Source: Buxus sempervirens
Lineage: Eukaryota; Streptophyta; Magnoliopsida; Buxales; Buxaceae
Assembly: GCA_947561395.2 (NCBI GenBank)
Contig: OX387194.1
Span: forward strand, 13,316,048-13,380,047
Direction of reading: 5' to 3'
Length of the DNA stretch: 64,000 nucleotides
Part shown: positions 22,466 through 34,742 of the stretch, one piece after another
Layout of the letters: every line of letters starts with the position of its first letter
Numbering within the stretch: position 1 is the stretch's first letter
The notes under the pieces: generated by a model
The model's input: the letters and a program-made list of their open reading frames with translations, nothing else
Told to the model about the DNA's origin: nothing
Database searches by the model: none
Translations under genes and position numbers: made by a program

Positions 22466-24657
22466 TCATGATTTTGGGGTGAGAATGGACACCAAAGATT
22501 CAAAAGTAGGCAAAAATAGCCAAAAGAAACATTCTAGGGTAAAAATAACCCTACTTGAAAATCAAATCCAGAGATGGGTAAGGGGATTAGATTATGAACG
22601 GGGGAAGGTGTTAGGCACCCCCATTCATCCACACAAAGTGGTTGCCAAGTGTATGTTCATGCAAAAATAAAGTAAGAAAGCTTGCTAAAAATCATGAGAA
22701 ACCTTGAAAAAGGTCAAATGTATGATATTTTCACATAAGAATCCAAATGAATTTTGGGTTCTCCTCTTATGTCAATATCATTTCTGGAACATTAGAGAGG
22801 TGGAAATAAAAGCACAAGTTGATCAAAACCAAGTTCAATCAAATCCGGGAAGTTTGGTAAAAAGTATGCCATTTGTCTTGAAATCATTCAAATACAATTT
22901 TAAATCAAATCAAACAAAATCCATTTGAAAGATTATAGTAAATAAGGGTCTCATGCAAAATTTCACTTCATTCCGAGAAAAAACCTAGGAGTTATGCTCC
23001 TTTGAAGTTGCTGCTGGGGATTTTTAAAAGTGGTAAGCGGGCAACTTTGGAAAATTGTCTAGAAAAATCCACTGCATATAAATCCACGAAATTTGGTGTG
23101 ATTGAAGTCTGTATGGCCATCTTTCAACAGAAACTAGCCTCATACAAAAATCCCTTCGGATGTGCCTTGGGTGGTCTCCCGAACAGGCCCCGAAGATCAC
23201 AGATTTACCCAGAAAAGTACAAATGAACAGTTCTGAGTAAATCGGCTACCAATAATTCAAATGGAATCAAAAAATTATGAAACCAACTGGATTTGAAAAT
23301 AGACTCATAAAGGAGTACCCAGAAATAAAAATCACTCGAATCGGACTTAAAACGAACACATGGCAGTCCGTCGAAGTGACAAGTTCTGTACTTGGACCTG
23401 AACTATCCACTTAACTTCGACAGAGAGGTGTCAAAAATCCGCTAGATAGAAATTTGTGAAATTTGGTGGACATAAACTAGACAGCCTCACCTTTCCCATG
23501 GTTCTGGAATCGCCCCAAAATTCATCCGGATGATGAAGTTATGGACGTCCGAAGTAAGGGTACAGGTGCTGTCAAGCTAAGCCACTTTTGAAGAAAACCA
23601 AATCCGAAAATTGACAAAAAGTGTGTGATTCGTGTGAGATGAATCCAAAACCTTTGAAAAACATTTAAAAACACTCCAGAATTTGATTGAGGCCATTTAT
23701 TGGAGATTTATCACAATGAATGTAATAAATCCCCAAATGTGAGCCTATTCACCAAAAAAGGTGTAATATGTGTGCAAAAGTGAAAAAACCAAGCAATATC
23801 AATACAACATGCATATGGATTCAACAAAATAGGTTCTAGCATAGCCTAGGGTTCCGTTCCATTATCGTTTCCCTCTGTTCTTTTTAAGATAATCAAGGGT
23901 ACTTTGAATATGGAACGGTTTACAATCAATCAAAAAGGCCTTATGCTACATAGGTTCTAGCACTAGGGTCAATCCCCAGTCTCGTTTCTCCTAGATCCGC
24001 CTTCACGTTTTACGGCTAGGGGAGTCTTGAGATACTTTGAGCCGGGGAAGGATTTCCACACATACAAACAAGGCTTTACACTACAGAAAGGTAGAAGAAG
24101 AGATCTAGATCTAGGAATGTAAAGACAGAAAATAAAAAGAAAAGTTGAGGCTTACCTGAGTTCTGGAGGCGATTCCACAGCGGTTTTCTTCTTCTCTTGG
24201 AGTTCTTCTTTGCGAGAATTCAAAACAAGAGTTGTGTGCCATTTGCTCAAGGAGGAGGCTCCTATTTATAGGCAAAGGCTAAGGTCATTGGTAGACACAA
24301 ATTAATGTCTAGAACCCCTCCAACCTTAACCCTAAGGTCATTTCCGAGATTTCCCCTCATTTAATGAGGGACATGATGGTAAAAGTGAAAAGCTCTCGGA
24401 AAACCCTAATTTTGAGCAAACTTAAGGTATCCGGTATATCAGGCCGGATAACAAAGGGCTTTAAGGTATCCGGTACATAGTACCGGATACGCTAAGGCTC
24501 ACATGTATCCGGTATGAGTATCCGGATACGGGGAGGAGCACTTGTATCCGGATTGAGTATCCGGATACAGGCAAAATTTATTTTCTTCAAATTCTGTGCT
24601 GGCTTTCCAGGAGATAATGATTTTTGATGATTGTTTGTGCAATTTGGGGTGTCTACA
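22380..24657 (-). mobile_element. Solo LTR (2278 bp), target duplication GTCCC
   Basis: Bounded by GTCCC (22,375-22,379 and 24,658-24,662). In element orientation it starts TGTAGACACCCC and ends CATGTCTCACA. It interrupts the protease/pre-integrase part of the copia element. A TATAAATAGG core promoter lies on the minus strand near 24,268-24,277; upstream of it (24,427-24,568) is an array of GTATCCGG/CCGGATAC. The far end has the GGGAGTCGCCACC and TTAGGCACC strings also found in the 26.7-, 31- and 58.7-kb LTRs, so these families are distantly related. Probably Ty3/gypsy (inference). Confidence 0.92.
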
Positions 24658-24663
24658 GTCCCT

Positions 24664-24900
24664 AAAGAAGCACCTCCCAGGAATGAGAGTCCTTAACACA
24701 AAAAGAAGAAGAGTGAAATTCAAAGAAAACAAAGTTATCAATACAAAATTGACAAACAGATAAGAGATTGGGAGTGATGGAAGGAACATGAAGAAGTTTC
24801 TGTAATAGAAAATTGCCAGAAGCCATGGGTAGATTGGCAGAGCCAACATGCTGAATGGGCAAAGAAGAACCATCTCCGATGCTAACTTGATCGGGCCCTG
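24664..24900 (-). pseudogene. Copia protease/pre-integrase segment
   Basis: The minus strand reads LPMASGNFLLQKLLHVPSIT then PNLLSVCQFCIDN and VKDSHSWEVLL, the region between protease and integrase in copia polyproteins. It is cut by the solo LTR and continues as GPVENGLYVLPT at about 22,370. Stops upstream break the frame. Confidence 0.75.
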
Positions 24901-24972
24901 TTAAGACACAACATCCAAGTTGAGATTGGAGAAATCATTAGTGAAATGGTGCGTTGTGGCTGAGTTAGGAAA

Positions 24973-25392
24973 CTAGCTTTGAGCTTGCAACACCAAAGAA
25001 GGAACATAAGTATGGTTTGCTGTCAAGGAGGGCGAAGCAGAGGCTTGATAAGCCTGGTTAAACCGATTATAGCAGACAAGAATTGTGTGTCCAGGCTTGA
25101 AGCACACTTGACAAATAGGGCGTGTGTCTACTCGATTTGAGAAGAAATTAGAGCTAGTAGAGCCTCCGCAGACCTCCATGTCCACGCCAACCACCACGAG
25201 GAGAAGATCCAAGTCCACGAGTAGAAGATCCAGAAAAAGGTGCAAACGAGTGGTGGTGACGTTGGTGGAAAGAGGAGAACCAAAAAGTAGAGCCTGATTT
25301 TGATGAGCAAGCCTTGATTCATGATTCAGAAGATAGCTATAAATTTGGTGTGGTGTAAGCGGATCAGGCCGTGTGGTGAGAAAAGTAACCAA
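24973..25392 (-). pseudogene. Copia Gag C-terminal region with zinc knuckle
   Basis: Open minus-strand segment (139 codons) including TPHQIYSYLLNHESRL, common in copia Gag, and the CX2CX4HX4C knuckle CQVCFKPGHTILVC. The Gag N-terminus (25,400-25,990) is present but broken by stops. Confidence 0.82.
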
Positions 25393-26007
25393 CGATTCAT
25401 AATCAGAACCCAGTCAAGCAAGTAAGTAAATAGAAAACTCAAAGGGAGTAAGATGGTGTCTAGCAACTCCTAGAGTAGCAGCAAGATTTTTTGCCATGTG
25501 ATAATACTCCGTAATGGACTTGGAGCCTTTCTTCAATGACGCAAGCTGCAACTATGTTTGAACTATATGAGCTGAATATTGAGCTACAAACAGTCCTTCA
25601 AGAGTAGTCTAGACCTCATGAGAGGTTGTGCTGTGAGAGATGAATTTATGGCTGAAATGATTAATTGATCTTGGAGACTCTAGCGTGCGTAAGCTAGATT
25701 TGGATGACCATCAAGAGAGGCAGGAGGTGTGAGAGTTGAACCATCAACATAGCCGAACAATTCATGACCTCTTAGGAAGGGAACAATCTGGGCTTTCCAA
25801 AGAAGGTAATTTTCACTGTTAAGCTTGATAGTGATAAAATGTGAGGTAGAATTTACAATGAAAGAATTTATGGAGAGGCAGGAAGAGGATTGGAGGATTG
25901 TGAAATTGTAAGTGTGGATTCTGATGTTTTCTTAGATAATACATAGGATGCCATGAGAATAAAGAATGAAGGAATATAGACGTGTGCCTTTCAAGGCTCT
26001 GATACCA

Positions 26008-26280
26008 TAATGAAACAGTAAAAAGAAGAAGAATAGAAGAGAAAATTCTGCTATGGTTTTCTTCACTATTACATACTGTAATCTTTACACCATATATATA
26101 ATCTTTTCATCACAGAATTCAGATAGCACAGTAAATCTGTTACAAAGGAATATCATTAGAATCTTCTAGAGGTGATGATTAATTCTTCAAAAATGTTTGA
26201 GGATTCTTAAGTCTTCTAGAATCCTCTGCTAGAGTGGCTGATCTAATGCAGGAGAGATAGAAGAAATTTCTGTCTTAATA
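26008..26280 (-). repeat. 5' LTR of the copia element
   Basis: 273 bp, followed (in element orientation) directly by TGGTATCAGAGCC at 25,995-26,007, the initiator-Met tRNA site. Confidence 0.88.
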
Positions 26281-26285
26281 GAATA

Positions 26286-26374
26286 AAACGATTGCTGGGT
26301 ATGTTAAATTTAGGAGTTTAGCGAGCTCAGGAGCTTTTTTATCAAATGCACGAAGAAAATCTCTTATCCAATGA
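26286..26374 (+). pseudogene. PPR-like fragment, second part
   Basis: Continues the frame from 18,509 across the copia insertion: KTIAGYVKFRSLASSGAF then SNARRKSLIQ and a stop at 26,372. Together with the first part it makes about one and a half PPR-like units. More of the captured gene may follow to about 26,650, with stops. Confidence 0.55.
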
Positions 26375-28476
26375 AGCCCGAGCCCTGATTTTACCTTTCA
26401 AAATTTGTACAAGATTTCCTAGAAGAGTTCAAGCTCCAGTTATGGCTGCCAAGGTAGAGAACACCTCTCATGGACCTACAAGATTGGTGACGTTTTAAGG
26501 TAAAGGAGGTTCCGTATTTTGATGCGAAATTGAGTGCAGAGATATGAGACATTGTGGAAAGAGCTTCGCAGAAAGGATCTGCAAGTTTAGTTGCTACATC
26601 ATGATGTATAGAGAAGACTATTTAGTTTCTATCAATTCTGCATTGCATTACTGGGGTTGTTGTGCGTGGTGAAATCGCACGGCGGAGCGCACGGGGTTCG
26701 TGGTGCGTGCCTCATAAGGGTAAAATGGGAATTTGGGAGTCGCCACCACCTGATGGGGTGCAGACGGACACCGAGGTGCCTAGGTTTGTCTAATTTGCTG
26801 GTCTGCGGCTTTTTGAGATTCCGGTTAAGCTCTCAGTTACGGTCCGGGGAAGTCCTAAAACATCCCAGTCCTCCCCGTCAGTTGACGGGTCCCTCGGGTC
26901 TTCCTAGTTTTTGAGTCAACTCTAACTCACCCTTATTCCTAATCTAGCATGTATACTTTTGTTTAAGTTTGGGTGGGGACTATCAAAGTGGTGTGGGTCC
27001 CCTTTTATTTGATTTTATCTTGATTTATTTAAATGATCTGAGTTGGATTGGATGGGCCCAATTGGAAAGCCCATGGATCCCCTGATGGGCTAAGATTAGC
27101 CCACATATCCCTTGATGGGCCTCAGTCTAAGCCTAGGAGGCCCTTTGGGTTCTGGTTAGTTCTATTTGGGATTTAAGTGAGAAATTAAGTTAAATTTTAT
27201 TCAAGGTGGGCCTGAATGGTTTGTGGGCCCATTGGGTGGGCCACACAATGCTTGCCAAGTAATTTGATTTATCTTATTTAATTTGTTTCCAAATGGGCTA
27301 GACATGGGCTTGGCGCCCATAGTCTAGGCTTGGTTTGAAAGCCCAAGGCTTTTTGGATTAGGGTTTAGGGGCCTTATCCTTTACTTGGTTAATGGGCTTA
27401 GTGGGCCTGATAGGCCCAAGCCCGAGGTCTCAGCCAAACCAATCCTAGACTAAGCTTGCATGCTTCAATTTGGTCTTTTGGTGGGCCTCAACGGGTCTAG
27501 CCCACTTAATTTATTTAATTTGCTTATTTAAGTCTAAATGTGTTTATTGGGCTTGGTGGGCCCCATTGGAAGGCCCATAGTGAATCAAATTGCGCTAGAG
27601 AAGCCCAAGGCCCACATTGGGTTTCCGAGTCAACATTGGGTTTCCGGTTGACCCGGAAACCCTATTGGGTTAATTGGTTTAATTAAAATAAGCTAAGAAA
27701 AGACAAGGGGAAACCCTATTGGGTTAATTGGTTTAATTAAAATAAGCTAAGAAAAGACAAGGGATTTTAAAAAAATGAAAATTTGAATTTTTGGGAGTGT
27801 ATCCGAAATAACTTGTCGGCTACAAAGAGAGGTAGGCTGATCTGACCTGAGTTGTCGGATCAGCCTAAAAAATGCTTTTTCCAGGTTTTTTCGAATGGGT
27901 TTGGATTTTGGGCTTCTCCTAGGGTTTTAGTAATTGCATGGGCCCCTGTGTGGGCCCACAGTCGTATAAGGAGTGGGGGAATGCCCCATTTTGAGTCTCT
28001 TTTGGGGGTTTAATCTCAAGGAAGAGGGGGAGAAGGCTGGGACTAGCCTTCCCCTTATTTTTTTTTATAACTAAATTTAGCAAGAAAACAGGGACTTAAG
28101 TGTCCTTGTTTTGGTCTCTTTCCACTCTTGGGTCCGGCAACTAGCACACATAAATAAGGACCAATCAAAAAGGATAAAAAAAAAACAAGAATCACATCAA
28201 AGTGTATGTGTGTGTATTTGCTATACGTATGAACTAAAATGAATAATTATATGCATGTAGAAGATTGATAGTGGAATACATTCCAAAGAGAGTGACCTAA
28301 TCATTCTTCTAATAAATGGGTGTGTGGGCATACTTATGAAATGTATAAAGATGGTAGAGCTGATTTCACATAGACAAAACAATGACTAAAATGAGATAAA
28401 CCATGGCAAGAATATACAAAATAGTAATAAGAAAACCATGATTTAATATATATGAACATGTGATTCCCTTCATATG

Positions 28477-31264
28477 TGTAAGCACCTCATTTTTTCACCC
28501 CTCCAAAAGGCCCGAAAGCAAAACCCTAGAAGATAGGACAAAACCCTAAGCAACAGAATATGACTTTTTGCCTGAGCCCAAATTGACTAGTATACCCTAT
28601 CTCAATGGGTAAAGGATCCCGACGCGGTTCCAATGTAATTAAATTTGCGTGAATTGGAGCCCGGATGGAAAAGATATAAGCAAAACAGTCACAGGGGCAA
28701 ATCGGTCAAACTTTAAAATGTCTTAGTTAAACTAATTAAAATAAAGGAGGAATTCACGATCGCATCTAGTGCGGTCCACTTTTCGTCAGCCTGAGCCTGT
28801 GCCAATTTGTCCCCTATTTAATGCTGAAAAGACGCGGCCGAACCGCACATGCCCTGTAGTTTCAATCAAATCGCACATACTGTGCGGTTTTGACCAAACC
28901 GCATTGCATGTGTGGTTTTGTCTTTGTGTTCTATAAATAGAAAATCCAAACAGAAGACAGGGGTTGGTTGGTTTTTATTGCTTCCTTTCCTTCCTCTTTG
29001 CTGCCTGAGCCTCTGAACCACCTTTCTCTACCACCCTCAAGCCTTCAAAGCCCCTTTAACCTCCTTAAACACCCCTTCTTGGTCCTTTCCTCTTCAACCC
29101 AAGTGAAAAAAGAGCTTGTGAACTTGCTGGAAGGTTGAGGAGGAGGGCTTCCAGTAGCTGTCCTAGCTTCAAGGGAGTTCACACACACCCTACAAGGGTT
29201 TCAAAACCCCAAGGTAATGTTTCCTATGATATTGTATTTGACATAAGTTGGAATGAGTATGTTTCAGGTATGTTTGGATATTTTCTAGTCTTAGCATGGT
29301 GTTCCCTCCATTCCTAGTATGAGTAGTGTCTTTTCTCTCCATTTTCCCTCTTCATGTTGAATGTGGAAACTCCCATGGTAAGGGGATGGTACGTGGATGA
29401 TTCCAAGGGAGGATGAGGAAGTGTTCTCACACACTTTTAGGAGCTTTTCATATTCTGTTTTGTTATAGATTTGTTTCATTTGAATGGGGAGTTTGTTCCC
29501 CTATTTTGTGACTCTTTTGTATCCCATATTAACCCCCTTTTTCCCTTTTTCTAAAAATATTTTTGTTTAGATGATCTTGTACTCGTTTTGAGCATGAAGT
29601 TGATAATATGGTGTGTGTATGAGTTTGGGTTAGATTGCTTAAGTTAGGTTACCTATAGATATTTCTTGAAGTGTATGTTCCCCATGTCCCATTTGTAATA
29701 TCCTCTAGCTATTGTTATAGACAACATGTATGTTCCCCTCTTTTTAGCATATGCATGCATGCACACCTTCACACATCCACTAGAACCATGCAAGGCCATT
29801 TTGTGTTTGAATTGATTGGCCATCTCATGGCACACATAAAAACACACTTACTTCACTTTTTGTGCATATAGCCTATAAAGATGCATATGTTTTATTTTTG
29901 GTTCAAAGCATGTATAATTGGCCTTGATTGTTAGACCTCTCTTTTTTCTTTGCTTGTTTACTGTTACGTGAAGTTGGTGGAGCCAAAACAGGGACACTTA
30001 GGTCCTTGTTCCACTGCTGGAACACCCCTAGGAGCCCAGCAACCCAAGCCCATTCAGGAAATCCCAAAAAAGCACTTTTCTGGGCTGATCCGACAACTCA
30101 GGTCGGATCAGCAAATTTCTGTTTGTAGCCGACAACTCAGGTCGGCTACATATGATTTTGCTTGTAGCCGACAACTCAGGTCGACTACACTGTAGGAATT
30201 TCAATTGTTGATTTTTCTTGATCTTGTGTCATTTCCCTAATCATTTAACTAAGCCGAAAGAACCAATAGGGGTTTCCGGGTCATCCGGAAACCCAAAATA
30301 GGACTCGGACCTCCCGATCCAATCGGATACACTAGTGGGCCTTCCAACGGGGCCCACCAAGCCCAACAAGCATGCTTGAATTTAAATAACTTAATTAAGC
30401 AAAGTAAGTGGGCCACACCACTTGAGGCCCACCCAAAAGCCCAACTTGCATCATGCTGGCTTAGACTAGGTATGGTTTGGCCGAGACTGCGGGCCAAGGC
30501 CTATCGGCCCCACTAAGTCCATTGAACCAAGCAAGGGTAGGGGTCCAACACCCTAACCCAGGAAGCCTTGGGATTTCAAGCCCAAGCCTAGGTAATGGGC
30601 CCCAAGCTTGTGCCTAGCCCATTTTGGCACAGGTTAATTAATATAATTCAAACCACTTGGCCACTATTGTGATGCCCACCTAAGGGGCCCACAAACCCAC
30701 CAGGCTCACTTTTGCATAAAATTCAACTTAACTCCCAACTTGAGCTTGAAATAAAATCAACTCATTAAACCAAAGCCCAAAGGGCCTCTCAGGCTTAGAC
30801 TGAGGCCCACCAAGGGACATGTGGGCTAGACTTAGCCCAGCAGGGGATCCGTGGGCCTTCCAACGGGGCCCACCCAATCAGACTCAGGTCACTTTAATAA
30901 ATCTAAGATAAAATCAAAATAAAGGGGACCCACACCATTCAGGTAGTCCCCACTAGACCCAATGAAATGTGCATGCTGGCTTAGGAATCGGGTGAGCTTG
31001 AATTGAGTTGCCTCGTAACCAAGAAGATTCGAGGGATCCGTCAACCGATGAGGCGGACCAAGGTGTCTTAGGATTTCCCCGGATTGTAACTGAGAACCTA
31101 CTTAGAATCTCAAGCCGCAAACCATCAAATTAGACAAACTTAGGAACCCAAGTGTCCACCTGCACTCCATCAGGCGGTGGCGATTCCTTTTTTCCATTTT
31201 TTTTCCTTTAGGAGGCACGCACGTTTCCGTGCGCCTTGCAGTGCGGCGTTATGACATGCGCACA
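28477..31264 (+). mobile_element. Nested solo LTR of the same superfamily
   Basis: 2788 bp from TGTAAGCACCTC to ATGCGCACA. Flanks ATATG and ATAAG match at 4 of 5, so the target duplication is slightly worn. The TATA box CTATAAATAG lies near 28,931; just upstream (about 28,760-28,920) the strings TGCGGT/ACCGCA repeat. At 30,080-30,190 three copies of GCCGACAACTCAGGTCGG-like sequence occur. Also rich in GGCCCAC/GTGGGCC. Confidence 0.85.
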
Positions 31265-32123
31265 ATAAGCATGCTCTAAGTGATAATAAATGGTGGGGAA
31301 AAGAGAAGGAAAAAGGAAATAGAAATAGGCTTCAACAATAGGTGAACATTCATGTACATAAGCTTTGCTCCAAAGGCTTCACATATGCTGATTTTCACAT
31401 ATATTAAACAATATACAGTAAAGAATGTTACCTTGGGTCGAAAACTTGGTTAGAAGTGTTCTAAACTCTCTTTGAAACCAAGACAGTGGCTGGACAGCAC
31501 TTTCCTTCCTTCAAGAGCTCTCCCAAATCTCCTCTTTGTGCTTTAAAAATCAAGGAAGAAGGGTGGAGAAGAGATTGAACAAGGTTTGAGTAGCGTTTAA
31601 GGCTTAGAAAAAAAATAAGAAGGGAGTAGGAGACGGATTCAGATAGAGTGAAGAGTTGGGGGAGTCAAGGGAGCAACCAAAACAAAGAGTCTACGAATGG
31701 GAGAGTCCTTGGAGAGAAGGTGGGAATAGCCAAAAAGAAGGGGGGGGGGGGGGGGGGGGGGTGGGTTGGGGTTGGGTTGTATCAACAAACCAAAAGTGGA
31801 CTGAAGCTCCTCTTCACGTCTGCATGGTTTCCATGTGCAAAAATCTCATGTGATCTCATCTTTGAATTATTATTATTTTTTTTTAAAAAAAACCTACTCT
31901 ATTCCAATTTTACCCCTCTTTATCCTTTGCTATTAAGTCATGCATTCTACACATGCGTTTATTCATTTTCATTTTATTTTTTATTTAATTTAAATAAGAT
32001 AATTAGATATTTTCATGATATATTATTATTTTATTGTTAGATTTTTTATTTATTGTCCTTTCTTTATTCTTCACCACGTGGACAGTTTTCCCGAGATTTT
32101 GACATGTCCACAACTGCTCCATT

Positions 32124-32840
32124 TGGACTCCGATTCCGGCAAACTCAGTGGCGTTGGAATTAGGTCGGAATCTTCTATCCACTGGGCCTAAGTTTAGCAG
32201 CAAATTCAGGTTTTTAGCAAAAAGCTGAAGTCGTGTCCGGAATCTTAATTTGCTCATATTTCCTTGATCTGGGCCCCGATTTTGGCAAACTTAGTTGCGT
32301 CAGAATCATGTCGGCATTTTTTTCCTTTGGGACAGAAATAGCAGGCAATCTGGGTTTGAGCAGAAAGTCAATTTCTACTCCCCCGGGACTTGCTCTGCCC
32401 ATAAATATTTCATCTAGACTCCGATTCCAGCAAACTCAGTTGCGTTGGAATCATGTTGGAAATCTCTATCCGCTAGGATAAAATTGAGCAGTTGATTCAG
32501 CTTTTAGCAGAAAGGCAAAAATGCTCGCTGGGAGTCGGTTCTGCCCATAATTCTCTTTCTGGGACTTCGATTCCGGCAAACTCAATTGCGTCGAAATCAT
32601 GTCAAGATGCTCTTTCTGCTAGGACAAGATTGGGCAGTTGGTATGGGATTTAGCAGAAAGTTGATTTTTGCTCCCCTCTGGTTTGACCAGTCCATAACCT
32701 CTTCATCCGAGCCCCGATTCTAACAAACTTAGTTGCGTCAGAACAATATCGGAATTTCCTATCCAATGGTAAGAAGCATGGTGGTAGATTTGTACCAGAT
32801 CAAAAAGTCAACTTTTACCCCCTTAGGGTTTGACTTTCAG
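32124..32840 (-). repeat. ~146-bp tandem repeat, five units, in LTR U3
   Basis: Each unit has CCGATTC..GCAAACTCAGTTGCGT followed by a degenerate body containing GCAGAAAG(T/G) and CCCATAA. The CGAT landmark falls at about 32,131, 32,277, 32,422, 32,568 and 32,715, i.e. every 145-147 bp. The same unit occurs three times in the LTR at 58.7-61.8 kb. Confidence 0.9.
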
Positions 32841-33751
32841 TTAGGGTTTTCATTTTTGACACTTTTGGTGCACAAAAATGAGGTGCTTACAGTTGTGTAA
32901 TACAAGCCCACACGCAAGTGAATCCTATCGGTAAGGAGATGTATGAGCTTCTTTTTTGTGCCAACAAGTGGGAGCAGCAAGTTAGCTTCATCAGTTAAGT
33001 TCATCCCAACTAAGAAGTGACCCTTTGACATGGAGTTGAGAAGTCACTTCATCAGTTAAGTTCAACCTAGCTGAAGTCAATTCATCAATTATGTGCAAAA
33101 TCAATAGTTCGTGGAGGTGTTGATGTTGGCATTTGTGCCCCAGGATCACCGTAAGTATGGATACGTAAACCCAAACCCCCGAGTTTAAACCCAAACCCAG
33201 AACCCTTGTGCACCATATTCTCAATCCCAAAGAGCCTACATTTTTTCTTTCTCTTTTTCCTCTCTCTCTTTACTAGTCCTCCCTTTCAAGAGATCCCCAC
33301 ACTCGTATTTATAACCACAAGTTCAAGAAACTTTATATAGAAACCTTCTAATTTCACCATACGAGATAATAACCTTCTAATTTCACCTAAGAAAGTTTCC
33401 AAAACATCAAATATAACAACCTTTTAATTTCATACCCAAGAAAGTTTCTAAAGTCACCACTCCACCAAAGGAGCAACCCTAATTCCAAAATATCAAATAT
33501 AGCAACCTTATAATTTCATACCCAAGAAAGTTTCTAAAATCATCGCTCCACCAAAGGAGCAATCCTAACAGTTAGTGTTATTCAGAATGATGTCGGTCTC
33601 GGAAAGGCCAAGACAAAAGCAATTCCAGTTTTTCGCTTTCTTTCAGACGAAATAAGGACAGAAAAATAATATTACAAAACTGAGTGTTTTAGTTTTTTTA
33701 TATACACACAAGCAACAACGTTAGTTGTAATTTGACAGCAAGGGCTGTAAG

Positions 33752-34622
33752 TAGAGGTGTAAGTAGGGCGAGTTGGGTCGGGTTATGAGAGTTTGGGCTC
33801 AACCCAATCTAGGATTTACTAGCCCAAACCTATTGTTGACCCGCCCTAACCCAAACTCACTAAACCCAAACCCAACCCAAACATTATTGTTTGAGTTTGA
33901 TTTGGGTTCGGATTGGCCCAAACAAAATGTAAGATTTTAAATTTTTTTTCAATTTTTGTTATAATTACAAAATGTTGGAATATCATTCATTAAATTGTCT
34001 ATCAACATGCTTTTATGTTTGTTTGTTATAAATTCAAATGCCACAAATTCCTCTTGATTTGTATCTTGAATTTGGGAAAAAACACTTAATTTATTTATTT
34101 CTTTAAAAATTTTAAAATATAATACTAGCTCACTATATTTGTAGTTTTGCACAATCTTTCTTGTAGAGTATGTACTCCCAAATATCACATTCATTGTAAC
34201 ATATATATATATATATATATGTATGCATGTATGTGAGTATAAAATTATTTATTTGAAAAAAATTCATAAACTTATTATCACATGTTAATAAATTTATGTT
34301 TAATAGTTGATTGCATAAATACAATAACAATATAAAAGGAAAAGAAAACAATGATACATATACATACAAATAAATATTCACTTTTATATATCTATATATA
34401 TATATGTATTAGGTGGAGTTTTATACATATATATCTATATGAGAGCGTGTACATAAAATCAACATTAACTTCGGGCTTTTCGGGTTGTATAGCTTGAACC
34501 CAAGCCCAACCCAAACTCAATTTCGGGCTAGAAATGAAACCCAAACCCAAACCCAAACTCAATGCTTACTTTGGGCTGGATTGGGCGGGCTTTGGGCAGT
34601 CCAGGCTAGATTTACAGCTTTA
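33752..34622. mobile_element. hAT-like non-autonomous element, copy 2
   Basis: 871 bp, ends TAGAGGTGTAAG and TTTACAGCTTTA, with GCTGTAAG (33,744-33,751) and GATGTAAG (34,623-34,630) as 8-bp duplications (7 of 8). Similar along its length to the copy at 8790-9588. It sits inside the right TIR of the 17.8-kb MULE. Confidence 0.8.
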
Positions 34623-34742
34623 GATGTAAGTACACAATGCGCAAAACTTAAGGGAGGTAAGTGATCGTCTTCTAACCTGAGGGGGTCTGACTGTATTTGT
34701 CAGAAACCTCAAGGGTGTATGTGCAAATTTCCATTTATTTTT

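Larger units (their letters stand above)
18510..26280 (-). mobile_element. Decayed copia LTR retrotransposon with TA...TA LTR ends
   Basis: Minus-strand element bounded by LTRs at 18,510-18,780 and 26,008-26,280 and by the exact 5-bp duplication GAATA (18,505-18,509 and 26,281-26,285). In its own orientation the LTR starts TATTAAGACAG and ends CTGTTTCATTA, i.e. TA...TA rather than TG...CA. The primer-binding site TGGTATCAGAGCC abuts the 5' LTR. Domain order on the minus strand is Gag zinc knuckle, protease/pre-integrase, integrase, RT, RNase H, which defines copia. Many stops and frameshifts and roughly 7% LTR divergence (about 19 differences in 270 bp by eye) show an old, dead copy. Two later insertions (LINE tail, solo LTR) split pol. 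Confidence 0.93.
26661..32891 (-). mobile_element. Solo LTR (about 3.4 kb of its own sequence) holding another solo LTR
   Basis: Bounded by GTTGT (26,656-26,660 and 32,892-32,896). In element orientation it starts TGTAAGCACCTCATTTTTG at 32,891 and ends at TGTGCGTGG (plus strand) at 26,661. It carries a five-unit ~146-bp tandem array near its 5' end, a 57-bp tandem duplication at about 27,656-27,763, a G homopolymer of about 20 at 31,741, and many GTGGGCC/GGCCCAC strings. A 2.8-kb relative is inserted at 28,477-31,264 in the opposite orientation. Confidence 0.9.
17786..34733. mobile_element. MULE with PPR-like fragment, expanded to 17 kb by nested insertions
   Basis: Left end GGGAAATTTGCATATACACC; right end is its inverted copy finishing AAATTTCC at 34,732. 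The TIRs extend about 190 bp; the right TIR is split by a hAT-like element. Flanks TTTATTTTC (17,777-17,785) and TTTATTTTT (34,734-34,742) match at 8 of 9, a MULE-type target duplication. Removing the nested copia element, solo LTRs and hAT element leaves about 2.05 kb, the real length of the MULE. The interior includes a PPR-like fragment and a ~94-bp tandem duplication at about 33,404-33,570. No transposase. Confidence 0.85.

Noticed and set aside
31648..32040. 130-codon ORF with a Gly run
   Set aside because: Runs through a G homopolymer of about 20 inside an LTR; no domain.
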